From positions 331,178 to 395,177 of the forward strand of contig FJOG01000010.1 in the NCBI GenBank assembly GCA_900073065.1: a DNA stretch of 64,000 bases, given 5' to 3'. A program made the position numbers and the translations under genes. Under the pieces are notes generated by a model. The model saw only the letters and a program-made list of their open reading frames with translations. It made no database searches and was not told where the DNA came from. Below are positions 20,367-31,160 of the stretch, in pieces (the stretch's first letter is position 1; each line of letters opens with the position of its first letter). The DNA comes from Phialocephala subalpina. Its lineage: Eukaryota; Ascomycota; Leotiomycetes; Helotiales; Mollisiaceae.

Positions 20367-21313
20367 CTATGCAAACGTCTCGCTCAGAACTCTGATACTT
20401 AATATCATGACTAACAGTCCGATAGTAACGATGATCAGTAAGGCGAAGCCGAACCAGCCTAGGACCATGGCTGTGGTTCCGACGCCGCTCTTGACGCTGC
20501 CGTTTCCGAAGTCTTGGGCGATGATGGATGCTGCAACTGAGGCAGTGTGTTGCCATAGTACGGATACGAGGACGAATATTGAGGCGATGAAGATGATTGC
20601 TAGGGCGATTTGGGAGACGGGTCGTGAGGGGAAGGGTTTGACTTCTCGTTCGCTGCCATGGGCGTCTTCTTCTTCGTGCCAGCCTGGAAAGGTTGCTAGG
20701 AGGAGTAGGCAGATGAATGCGAAGATGATGGCGATGATGCTGGGATATGGTCAGCAATTGTAGTAGAGAGAAGTGTGGGGTTGCTTACATGAGATATGGG
20801 AATACGATCATATCCTTGAATTGACTTGCGAGCCAGATCAGATTCAAAGGATCTTGCGTTAACGAAATCTCGTTCGCTAACGCGGTAGCATTGTTACTGC
20901 AGAGCCAGGATCCTCCATCTGGATTGATACAGATGCCGAAGTATCCTACTCGACATGCCAGTACTGCGTCTCCTGCCACAACAGCTATTGCGTTATACGC
21001 ATTGTAGTCTACTTGCGCTGTCGAGGGTTGTGGTGTGTATTTTGAGTAGTAGATGGAGATGAGGAAGATGTCGGGTATGAGGGGAGATGACGACGAACAT
21101 CCTGCTAATAACAGGGCTGGGAAAGAGTCAGTGGCTTGCGGTCGAACTTTTGGAGAGAAAGCTTACATAGTAATATGATAGCCACGGCAATCAAGATCAT
21201 AAGCACATGATGGTATCCGAGGAACGGTATCAGCCCTATTCAAAATTAGCACCTGCTCGAACAATGGAAGCATTCCACATACTCATCCATCCAACCTGAA
21301 ACCTTTGTGCCAT
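20367..21313 (-). CDS. Fig1-type membrane protein (Ca2+ regulator, cell fusion)
   Basis: Plasma-membrane protein of the Fig1 family, which supports low-affinity calcium influx and cell fusion during mating and hyphal growth (family knowledge). Four exons (introns 21236-21282, 21117-21166, 20740-20788) sum to 801 nt, 266 residues. Helix 1 (VLMILIAVAIILL) is followed by an extracellular loop with the claudin-like signature CRVGYFGICIN ... WLC. Three further helices follow (IIIAIIFAFICLLLLATF, IALAIIFIASIFVLVSVLW, AMVLGWFGFALLIIVTIGLL). The glycine-rich G-Y-F-G-I-C motif and four-helix topology fit Fig1; neighbours give no further clue. Confidence 0.85.
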
Positions 21314-22146
21314 TGTGCCTCCTCCAATGAAGCACCTCTAATTCTTGTCAAGTCTGCTACTCCAGTCGTCCTTTGCGGAGCGACGTTGGAGTCGCAGATG
21401 TGGAATGCTCAGCAAAGCTGAAGATTGTTGAAGGTGTCTCGGGTTTGATCGAGGAATGTCGGTGGCGAAGGTAGAGGAATGTCTTGTCGACTCGTATAAA
21501 CGGACCGTTCGTCAAGTCTCGAATTTGTAGAATGATAGAGCACTGTTCTTCGTGGTTAGAGATAGTTAGAATCTCGAGGGTGCGCAAAATGAAGAATGGG
21601 GAGGATTGATGCGGTAGCTTGTAGTTTGCAGTTTCCAGCTCACAAGAAATTCCTTCCCTCAACTAGTATGCGTATGCGTAAAAAGGTGGTTGGTAAGTTC
21701 AGCCATCTGAATTTCGAGATCGCACTGGGAATTGACGCTAAAGTAAAGTAAACAGTGCGTTATTGGCACGACGACCAAAGTGGGGGCAGCCACCCCTGTC
21801 GGAACATGGAACCTAAACTTGACAGCCCGATGGAGCCGCGCGACACCACAACTTGCACATCTCCGTCATCTGGACCCTTTGGGAATAATGATGCTGTCGA
21901 CATCATAGGACGGAGTATTGACTTCATCGTACTCGAACAGGTGCTGCATCGCAGGAAGGAAACTTTACTTCCCAATGTCCGACGTCTTCGCAGGACTTCA
22001 ACACCGACCGGTGGACTAGGCAACCACCGAGTCAGCGAGGCTGGGAATTGACAGCGCAGGACATGGATTGCCATTGCGGGCGTTGTCTTTGCTGTCTATC
22101 GAAGGCAGTATTGCTTCATTTGCATCACGAACTATATCGCTCTGCA
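21314..22146. other. Divergent intergenic region
   Basis: Separates Fig1 (minus) from the 2EXR gene (plus) and so should hold two promoters. Short frames on both strands show no motif. If the upstream ATG at 22048 is used, the last 99 bp would code for the extended 2EXR N-terminus. Confidence 0.45.
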
Positions 22147-23124
22147 ATGTCCGAGGAAGCAACACCCTCCATGGCTTTCACGCTGTTCAACAAGCTCCCA
22201 CCAGAAGTCAGGTGTCAAGTATGGCAATTATCTATGCCCGAGCCTCGAATTGTACCAATGCGGTACGATGCTGAGACAACTTCATACAAGCCTCGAACTC
22301 GACCACCGGCGATTTTACAAACCAACCATGAGTCGCGCCACGAAGCGCTGAAAGTCTATCACGAGATACAGCTGGGTCTGTCCACCAACATAGGCTGCTA
22401 CATAGACCCATTGAGGGATTCTATCTACCTCAGGACCGATCTCACCAGAGCCAGCAATCGAATCGATGATTCGACGGACATCGAGCCATGGCAAAGAGGT
22501 CGGGTGATCACAATGCCTCCACCGGTCACAGATGCTTCTCCCACGTCAACACAGAGCACACAGACAGACCAAGCAGCAACTTCTGATCCGTCTGATATCG
22601 AAGTGCTCAATTCCACAGCACCGCATCCTGACATGCTACGTTCACGACGCCACTCTAAAATTATCCTCCACGACCTGATCCATTCTTCGGACGCAGAAGC
22701 AATATTCAGAAGCTTCTACGTCAATTATGGAACATGGGATCTGATGAGACGTTACTACCGGCATAGGAGACACAAGTTACATGTTTCACTGAAAGAACTG
22801 TGTCTGGTCTACGAGTCTGGATCCGCACCATTGAAGAGTGGCCTCGAGATGCGAGAGATTGGACCACAGGAATTCGTTGCAGAAGGAGATCCTTCCCGTC
22901 CTGCAGACTATGATGCAAGGCGTCAGGCTTACAGGATGGTATGTAGCCTCAAGGCGAGCAACTCGTTTGTGAATTCCAGAGACAGGAAGCAGGGAAAACC
23001 TGTTGCTCTTACGTACCAGATTTGTGCCAAATCTCTCGATACGGGAGAACTACCAAGAGTTCAAGAGATATCCACGGAGACGGGGTGGCTGACACGTTGT
23101 GGAGTTGATCTTCCTCCAATCTAG
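22147..23124 (+). CDS. 2EXR-domain protein
   Basis: Intronless. It carries the 2EXR signature of a large ascomycete family of unknown function: FTLFNKLPPEVRCQVWQLSM followed by a PAILQTNHESRHEALKVY box and an IYLRTDL strand. The rest is a variable region. From the ATG at 22147 (MSEEATPSMAF) the product is 325 residues and the domain begins near the N-terminus as usual. The frame is open to an earlier ATG at 22048 that would add a cysteine-rich leader. Role unknown; such genes are numerous and fast evolving in ascomycetes. Confidence 0.8.
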   Translation: MSEEATPSMAFTLFNKLPPEVRCQVWQLSMPEPRIVPMRYDAETTSYKPRTRPPAILQTNHESRHEALKVYHEIQLGLSTNIGCYIDPLRDSIYLRTDLTRASNRIDDSTDIEPWQRGRVITMPPPVTDASPTSTQSTQTDQAATSDPSDIEVLNSTAPHPDMLRSRRHSKIILHDLIHSSDAEAIFRSFYVNYGTWDLMRRYYRHRRHKLHVSLKELCLVYESGSAPLKSGLEMREIGPQEFVAEGDPSRPADYDARRQAYRMVCSLKASNSFVNSRDRKQGKPVALTYQICAKSLDTGELPRVQEISTETGWLTRCGVDLPPI

Positions 23125-23566
23125 GTGATGTGAAAAGCTTTAGTGGATGGCAATATCTATAAACATATTTTATGACCCAAATTCTACATAGATTGACACT
23201 GAAGACCTCTGCACTGAGATATGGAAGATGGGACCTTCCTTCAAGCACCAGTGGTAGCTCTTTCTTTCGAGATTCCTTGCATCGAAGTGTTCGAGTAAGT
23301 TCTTGGTCATTCGATGTTAACAAGAGCTACTCGACATACAAAGCAGGGCATGTGGCACTCAACTCTTTACTCAATCTTCTTTCTGTATTTGATGTCCGAG
23401 CAACCAATCGTCGGATCTTTCGACACATCCTCTCCAGGGACCTAACACTATTTTCAATCATGTATATTTGCTATCACTTGTTCCAAGGTCCATCATTTTA
23501 ATTCCACCATGTTGGCATACCAAAGTATACCTCTCCCTTCTGATGTCGAAGTCAGAAACAACACAT
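23125..23566. other. Convergent intergenic region
   Basis: Lies between the stops of the 2EXR gene (plus) and the dehalogenase (minus); presumably 3' untranslated regions. Nothing else seen. Confidence 0.5.
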
Positions 23567-24759
23567 CTACCCCGGTCCCATCGCAGCCTCCTCCTTGTTC
23601 AAGCCAGCACCACTCTGTTCCCCTTTTTTCTCCGTCCAATTCTTGATCTTTCTGACAGCATCCTCAACACCACTTACCACCAACGTCGGCCCTCCACTAG
23701 CCAACTCCCCCAACCTATCACTCCACCCCTTCTCCGCTCTATCAACCCAAGCTGCCTGCATACCCACAGCCCTCGCTCCAACGACATCAAATGGATTCCC
23801 GCTCACTAGCCAGATGCTTCCCATCTCCTCTTTCGTCTTACCAACTTCCTCAGCTAGATGGTAGTATACTTTTGGATGTGGCTTGAACAACTCTACTTCT
23901 TGGACAGTAATCAAGCCTTTAAACACGGAGGATTGGGGGGAGAGGGAGGGCGATTGGTTGACGGATGAAGATACCATGGCATCGGTGCCGTTGGAGAATA
24001 CATACGCGGAGATTGAGGGGTCGGATGATACTGCTTTTAGTCCGGGTTCAACGTCTGGGAAGGTGCCGAGGGAGTCGTAGGCTTTCATGAGGTTGGTAAT
24101 GTTGGTCGAGGAGAGGGTGACTGAATGTTCAGCTAGGGCGTGTTGGAGAGAGGTTCTGGTGATGTCTGAGAAGGGCTTGTAGAGTCCTGGTGATGGAGGT
24201 TATTGAGAGGGTAGGGGGATAGCTGTCAGAAGACGTACCCATGCTGTTCATTCTCCAGGTGTATCTATTTTGATGTCAGCATGATTTTCCCAGAGAGGCT
24301 GAAAGTCTAGGTCGATGGAATGTCGGTGCACGTCTGGAGGAATTTGGGCAGTCTCAGTTTCCCAGATAATCTGGACATTTTATTTCTCGTCGTGTACAGA
24401 ATTGAATCTGGACTTCCAGAGACTTCAAATGATGGAAATTTGTAAGAGTCATTCAGGTAAATGAGCCCTCGTTGCTCCGGACATTGAGTTCGAGAACAAG
24501 GTCCTCGTCCCGCGGGTTGTACACACTACCAAGCAATTGTCTTCATATGAACTCGAACACTTACTCAAGTTGATACCTGTATAATTTAGCATTACCCCTT
24601 TTCAATATCATAACTGTAAACAAACCTTCGCCATAACGCAGCAATGGAACCCGCCTTCTCATCTCCAAAGTGAGTAGCCAGCTCCTTCGCAATGCTCTCA
24701 ATCGAGAGCAAAGTCCCATACAGATCAAACGCGATCACAATGTTCTTCTTCGAAGTCAT
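23567..24759 (-). CDS. Haloacid dehalogenase, type II (HAD superfamily)
   Basis: HAD hydrolase resembling L-2-haloacid dehalogenases, which use an Asp nucleophile to release halide from 2-halo acids; the physiological substrate in fungi is uncertain. All motifs are present: DLYGTL (nucleophile Asp) near the N-terminus, FSNGT, the Lys in FKPHPKVYY, and the SGNPFD acidic motif. Four exons sum to 792 nt, 263 residues: 24626-24759, a 12-nt exon at 24565-24576, 24239-24264, and 23567-24186. Intron 2 (24265-24564) is 300 nt, long for this genome. The joined sequence across the tiny exon, WRRYQLEYTWRMNSMG, is a normal dehalogenase cap segment, which supports the model. Confidence 0.88.
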
Positions 24760-24971
24760 CTTAAATAATTAAGCTTATCCAGAAATAGAGTGAGTACCGA
24801 CGAAGGGGGACGTTGACGCAGGTTGCCGCCTTCTGCATGCAATAGCGGGGTTGATATGACGCATGCGGGGTGAAGAACATTCCAGCTCGGCCCGCTCCGA
24901 TCTGCTTATATTTCTCGAGACTCGGTACTAATTTCAGTTCTTGACCCTGTAATCTGTAATCAACTTTCAAG

Positions 24972-25592
24972 ATGAACGAGGCCGAAAGTACCAACTTCCA
25001 GCTCTTCAGAGAATGTCTCTCTAGGAAGCATAACCGACACCCTCACAACCTATTCTCTCTTCCAGGACAAAGACACGTTCGAGTTTCTAAGCCCAGTTCT
25101 GACTGATTTCACTTCGACACTACTCACTCCACCACTTCACCCGCATTTGACGAGGCCGTTGGCTACGGAATGCGAGATATGTGATAGGAGTTAGATTTGA
25201 CGTATCATTTGATTTTGATAGGTATGTATGTTAAGGTTTTGAAGAAGGGGTGGCATACGGAGGACTAGTTGGAGAATGTTGCTTGGCTTTGTAGGCAAGT
25301 TTCTTCCTCTTTCTCCTTTCTCATTGCTATGCTCGACTTGAAGATACCTCCAAGCTTAATCCTGCGTCTAGTCTTGGACTTTGTGTACTGTATATGCTTT
25401 TGAAAACTAATTATGTGGCACAGCATATTGACTTGAGTTTTTGGTACAGGGCATGCCATAGTTTTGTCCACAGAATTGCAAGCAATGAGGAGCTGGCGAA
25501 AGATTGGTATACCGTTGATCGATTGTTGGAGAGGGAAGATGTTAAGAGTTTTTGCTAAGTGGGTTGGGAATGTGAGGTGGAAGGCTAAGTAG
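24972..25592 (+). pseudogene. Decayed HNH-nuclease-like gene
   Basis: Remnant of a fungal HNH-domain protein. The pieces TECEICDRS, LTYHLILIG...KVLKKGWHTED, LENVAWLCR, ACHSFVHRIASNEELAKDW and AKWVGNVRWKAK follow each other in the order seen in intact relatives, with the zinc Cys pairs and the CHSFVH core recognisable. The pieces lie in different frames, with in-frame stops after CDRS and after HTED. An extra T in a T-run near 25553 shifts the last segment, and there is another shift after the first ~20 codons. An intron with a GC donor (25295-25449) is still visible. Divergent from the dehalogenase start at 24759. It is not expected to make a functional nuclease. Confidence 0.75.
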
Positions 25593-26196
25593 AGAGCGAG
25601 AGAAAGAGAAAGTCTAGACCTAGAAGGGAATTGCTAGCTGTTGAGCCCAACCCAGTCCAAAGTACGGGTAGATGAGAAACATTGCCGAATTAGATCTCGC
25701 TGCTTCTCCGAACAACGATAGTAGAGAAATTCTGCCACTGAGACAAACTTTGAAGTTTCTCTCGATATCCTTATGAGACGTCGAGATTCTGCACTTCTTC
25801 AAATTGGGAGCTCAACACTGATCAAATGTTTTTCGAATATCTCGCTGGAATCACATTGTTCTGTTGGCTTGCTGTTCTGTGCTCTCATTCACGCCGTATA
25901 CGGGACAGGTAGGGCTATGAACGGACTGAAACTTGCAGATGCGTCTAATCCGTGAAATCGTGAAAGCACTTAAAGAAAACGTGGCAGACGACTCAAAGCT
26001 CGCAACAAATTGGGACGCCATAGCACGTTGAAGTTGTGATTTGATTTCACTGTTGAAAAAATTGACCAACAACCCACCCATCTACGCCGTGGTATCTAGA
26101 TGGCTGGTTGAAATAGCCAAAGAAGACCCAACCCATGCTTGCAGATGCTTTTGTTGAATAACGCCATGACACCAATAACCATCACTCACCCAAATT
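25593..26196. other. Intergenic, nothing recognised
   Basis: Between the HNH remnant and the 3' end of serine hydroxymethyltransferase. Only short frames without motifs. Confidence 0.5.
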
Positions 26197-27821
26197 CTAC
26201 GCCATTCTCCAGCCCTCAACTGGAAGAGGGAAGCTGCCAGCCCAAGCGGCAATCTCCTTTCTCATGTCGTTGATCTTCTCGACCTTACCACCAGCAACCT
26301 GGGCCTTGAAGTCCTTCAGCTTGTTGTCTGGCTTGGGGAGAGCACCTTGGACATCCTTGCAGATCTTGATGCATTGGTCGATGTAGCTGGCAACTCTCTT
26401 GAAGTCTTCCTCGCCGAAACCACGGCTGGTCATGGCTGGAGTACCAATACGGATACCGCATGGGGTGAGAGCGGATTTGTCACCTGGGATGGAGTTCTTA
26501 TTGCAAGCAATGTTGACTTGCTCTAAAACGGCTTCGACACGAGCACCATCGAGTGCTTGTGGGCGGAGGTCGAGAAGGACCATGTGAGAGTCGGTTCCAT
26601 CAGCAACAAGCTTGTAGCCGAGCTTCTTAAACTCAACCTCCAGAGCCTTGGCATTCTTGATGACTTGCTCCTGGTATTGCTTGAATTCGGGAGTAGTAGC
26701 TTGCTTCAAGGCAACAGCGAGAGCAGTGATGGTATGGTTATGGGGTCCACCTTGATGGCCTGGGAAGACGGAAAAGTTGATGGGACCTTCGAGATCATAC
26801 AGTGTCTCCTTGCCAGTCTTAGCATCAGTCTTGCGGACGCCCTTGCGGAAGAAGATCATGGCACCACGGGGACCACGGAGAGACTTGTGGGTAGTCGTGG
26901 TCACAATATCAGCGTGCTCGAAGGGGCTTGGGATAACGCCAGCAGCGATAAGACCAGAGATGTGGGCCATATCAACAACAAGGTATGCACCAACAAGGTC
27001 AGCAATTTGACGCATGCGAGCATAGTCGATCAATCTGCAGTAGGCGGATGTTCCGGCAACAAGGACCTTGGGTCTGTACATGAGAGCGTTCTCCTCAAGC
27101 TTGTCATAGTCGATGATGCCAGTCTCGAGGTTGACCCGGTATGGGAAGGTTTCGAAGTATGTCGAGACCGCGGAGATCCTAGCAACAGATTAATATTTTT
27201 TGCATGTGCCAAGATATGAGTCGACTCACTTTCTCTGCGGAGTCTGGTAGCCGTGGCTCAAATGGCCTCCGTGAGGCAAGTCAAGACCCATCAATCTATC
27301 GTGAGGTCTCATGATGGCCTGGTAGACCTGCAAGTTGGCAGGGCTACCGCTCAAGCACTGAACATTGACGCCCCATTTGTCTGAGTCGAGATGGAAGGCT
27401 TTGAGGGCACGAGCTTGGCAGGTCAGCTCAATTGAGTCGATGTGCTGGTTTCCACCGTAGTATCTGGCACCCGGGTATCCCTCAGAGTATTTGTTGGACA
27501 TGGGCGATCCCAATGCGTCGAAGACGGCGCGGGAGGTGACATTTTCGGAGGCAATGAGGATAATTGATTCACGTTGGCGTTGGATCTCGAGTTTCTGGAA
27601 CAATGTTAGCAGGTGCTAATCCATCATTCATGTAGGATATACTTACCATAATCTCAGCAATCTCCGGGTCGGTCTCCAACAAGGACTTCTCCAAAAGCTG
27701 CATCAGTGAGTCAGTAGCTGTCCAAAAGGCGGGGTGCGCAAAAATTTGTGGGGTGATAATAGCTTACGTCCTTGTGCGACTCGGAGAGTGCATAGGTCTT
27801 CTTCTCACCGTTGGCTGCCAT
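26197..27821 (-). CDS. SHM2: Serine hydroxymethyltransferase, cytosolic
   Basis: PLP enzyme that interconverts serine plus tetrahydrofolate and glycine plus 5,10-methylene-tetrahydrofolate, feeding one-carbon metabolism. Four exons (introns 27698-27767, 27595-27646, 27179-27229) give 483 residues. Family landmarks: [38 protein letters not shown], the [12 protein letters not shown] segment, and the PLP-lysine motif [16 protein letters not shown]. The N-terminus [18 protein letters not shown] has no mitochondrial presequence, hence the cytosolic assignment; the symbol follows the yeast cytosolic isozyme by analogy. No anomalies in the active-site motifs. Confidence 0.95.
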
Positions 27822-28462
27822 GATTGCGAATTATTTGAGGATTTTCAAAAAAGTATTGAAAAGAATTGTCGTTGGGAAAACCAAGTCTGAGAAAGTTTGG
27901 AAGCTCGCAAGACATTAAAATTTCTTAGTGCCCCTCCTTCTCGCTTCGACAGGGATGTAGCGCTGGGGTCGGCGCTAGTTTCTCCGATGTCGATCCGGGG
28001 AGTGCTGCCGCATGTGACTTGGGAGGAACTCCTTTTTTGCCGACATGCATCTTCTGCTTTCAGGCAGATATCCAAGTAATTCTCCACATTTTTACTCTTC
28101 AATCAAATTCAGCTTTTGCCTCTCAGGCCATCGTGCATTCCTTGCTGTGTTCCAAAAAGCGTCACACCAAATGTTAGACAGTCAAGGACATCCATGATTC
28201 TTCAACCCTCGAATCTATTGAATAGACAGCTACGGAATCAAGTTGAATAGGCTCCTAAACTTCCATTAAGTAATACTATTGGAGCTGCTCCTCCAGGTTC
28301 TTTCGCATTGTACTCTGGTTTCAGCACATTGGTGCTATGCCGTCTCCTTGGATATCATATCAGGAGCAGAGGAAACCCACAAGCTTAGGTTAAAGAGGGT
28401 TAATTTGTGATTGAGAAAACCCAATCCACTTAACGTCTCAATCAAAGCTATATCGTCTGAGT
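27822..28462. other. Intergenic: SHMT promoter and ligase 3' flank
   Basis: Upstream of serine hydroxymethyltransferase and downstream of the acyl-CoA ligase, both on the minus strand. No further gene seen. Confidence 0.5.
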
Positions 28463-30388
28463 CTATAATCTAGCCTTGTTCTCCTTCCTTGCCATCTCTC
28501 TCAAATCCTTCCTTAGAATCTTCCCTGATGGACTCTTCGGAATAGCTTCCATGAACACCACCCCTCCTCTTAGCTGCTTATAGTCCGCTATATTTTGCTT
28601 TACAAAGTCTTTGATCTCTTGCTCTGTTATGTCTCCGGCAGTTACGACATAAGCTCTCGGTGCTTCTGTGTCTGGGAGCTCGACACCGATCACCGCAGCA
28701 TCTAGGATTTTTGGATGAGTGATGAGAAGTGCTTCAAGCTCTGCGGGCGCAACTTGGAGGCCTTTATACTTGATCAATTCCTGTTTCGATTCATCAGTCA
28801 GGTTCTCGTTTGAAGTGGCACACGAAGAGAGAAGGGAGATTGACCTTCTTTCGATCAACAATGTATGGTAGCCCGTTTTTCCAGATGGCTACGTCGCCAG
28901 TGCAGAACCAACCGTCGATGAATGAGTCTCGCGTTGCTTGAGGATTGCCATAGTAGCCTTTCGTTACGACTGGACCTTTCACAAGGACTTCTCCTGGCTT
29001 TCCTTCAGCAACATCCTTTCCCTCGTCGTCTACTAAACTGTGGGACAACTCATTAGCACGGAAAGCTCAAATGTGTCCGAGGCTGTAAACAGCTTCGGTC
29101 ATTGATTTGCAAGAAAAAGTGGAGAAGGAGTCTTCTCGACTTACCGCACGCTCATATTCGGCAACAACTTACTCACACTCCCAGTATCATCCTTCTCTCC
29201 CCAAGGCATCGCCGTCACACTCCCCGTCGTCTCACTCAACCCCCAAGTCTGCGCAATAAATGTCCTCCCCCCTCCCAACTTCCTACTAGCCGCATGTTGC
29301 AACTCCTTCCCCAGTGGCGCCGCTCCACTAATCGCCACCTCCAAGTGTTCAAACTGATCCGTCACAACCGGCATTTTCGCAATCAACAAATAGATTGGAG
29401 GAACGGTGAAGGAAAAGGTGATGCGGAATTTCTTGTTATATTCTAGGAATTTGGCGAAATCGAATTTCGGCATCCAGTAGGTGGGACCACCCATGTAGAA
29501 AGGGTTTATAAAGTAGCCTTGGACGCCTGCGATATGGGAGGCGGGGAGGTGGGCGAGGGTTCGGTATTCGAAGCGTGGTTCTCCTCTTGAGACCCGAGCT
29601 TCGATTTCTTCTCGGAACATGGTAGAAGGAATGTAGGACTCTGATACAATGTTTGAGTGGGAGAGGATAACGCCTAGAAAGGATATGAACAGTTGCGAGC
29701 AGGAAGTTTTCGGGTGACGAACCTTTGGGAACACCTGTTGTTCCAGACGAGTAAAGCAGGCATATCAGGCTATTGTCCAACTCCTCTTGATCCGTAATCC
29801 TCTCCCAATCCAGCTTCCCTTTCGAAGGCAAACAGGAAACCTCATTCTCAAGACTCACCATCTTCCATTCCGGACTCGAGCTCACAACCAAAACCCTACT
29901 TAACGGAACCCCACACTCCTTCGCCGTCTTCACAGCAACATCTTTCGCGTCTTCACTGCAAAATATGAGATTGCTATTCCCCTGCTTCACCTGCCTTGAC
30001 AATTCCGAAGCAGTGAACGACGCGCTGGCTGCTGAATAAACTCCTCCCGCTGCAATGACACCATAGAACAACATGGGGAGAAGTGGTTGTCCAGAGGTAA
30101 TACAGACAACGACATCTTTTCCCGGTCCGTCTTTTCCGATTTCGAATTCGTGACGTAGTCCGTAGGCTACGGACTTAGTGAGCTCTCGGGCTTGGGATTT
30201 GGTGATTGCGTTTGAAGGGTTCGCTGCTTCGAGGTGGATTATTGTTTCTTCTTTTGCGTTACATTCTGGATTATCTGGTGTTTGTTAGAGGAGCTGAAGT
30301 GGTGGTTTGGGAAGGAGGACTGACCGAACAGAAAGGAGAGTAAATCTAAAGCAGGCACATGGTACGATTTAGGCGATGAGTAAATCAT
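28463..30388 (-). CDS. 4-coumarate-CoA-ligase-like acyl-CoA synthetase, peroxisomal
   Basis: Adenylate-forming enzyme (ANL superfamily) activating a carboxylic acid to its CoA thioester with ATP; substrate unknown. The P-loop-like [11 protein letters not shown], the [10 protein letters not shown] box, the GWFCTGDVA motif (ATP-binding Asp), the hinge/catalytic VDRKKELIKYKG and the C-terminal Lys motif [12 protein letters not shown] are all present. Five exons sum to 1,656 nt, 551 residues (introns 30275-30324, 29674-29722, 29038-29144, 28781-28844). The protein ends in ARL, a PTS1-type tripeptide, suggesting peroxisomal import. The start [12 protein letters not shown] is the usual family N-terminus. 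Confidence 0.9.
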
Positions 30389-31160
30389 TTCGTCTCGCTT
30401 CCCCTATCTTGCTCGACGACGACGAAGATGATCAAATTTCTAAAAAGAAAATTGCGGAACAAGACTCGATCTATATGGAATCAAGAAGGGAACGAAGTTC
30501 TGATAATAAAAGAAGACATCGGATAACTTCATCCTTGGTTTAAGGAAGGCATTGACATTCCTCGGCACGTGACCCCACTCTTCAGCTACCCCGCAGTGGT
30601 GCCCCGCAAACCACCAACCCTTAGACTTTTTGAGTCGCAGTATTCGACTCAATCCTTGCGCCGCATAGACCTCGACTCGAGGATTCAAGCTTCCGATTGG
30701 AAGCTTTCGGCTGGAGATGTATTTTGGGCCGAGGTACGGGAAAAGTGTCGTGTTTGGAGCATTGGCAACAAGGTTTCAAACCCGAAGATCGCTTGATGAA
30801 ATAAACATAAGCAAAAGATGTGAGTTTGGGGAAGAACTGCTAGGATTGATACAGATCTAAAACTAGGAGGCAAACTAAGACCTTTGGTTTCTTCAATGTC
30901 TGTTCAGTCAAGACTCAAAATCCCGCTGTGGGACGAATCCGGACACCGATTTGGAAGGAAAGTAGATGGATTGCCCTCTAACAACGACGCAGAGTGATCG
31001 ATGGCTGTGCCAGCTTGAATGCACCCGAGTCTACCGTGAAGCTCCTTCGCAAGGCTCTTAGAAAATAAACGCAGTTTTGTGCCCGAAAAGGAGCGAACAT
31101 CATCATGAAAGTCCTGGTAAAATTAAGACAATCAACTCCTATGGCGCAGCTTATGCAAGC
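30389..31160. other. Intergenic, nothing recognised
   Basis: Between the ligase start and the hydrolase stop, both minus strand. It should contain the ligase promoter; no gene seen. Confidence 0.5.

Noticed and set aside
26557..27219. 220-codon plus-strand frame opposite serine hydroxymethyltransferase
   Set aside because: Shadow of the highly biased SHMT codons; no independent evidence.
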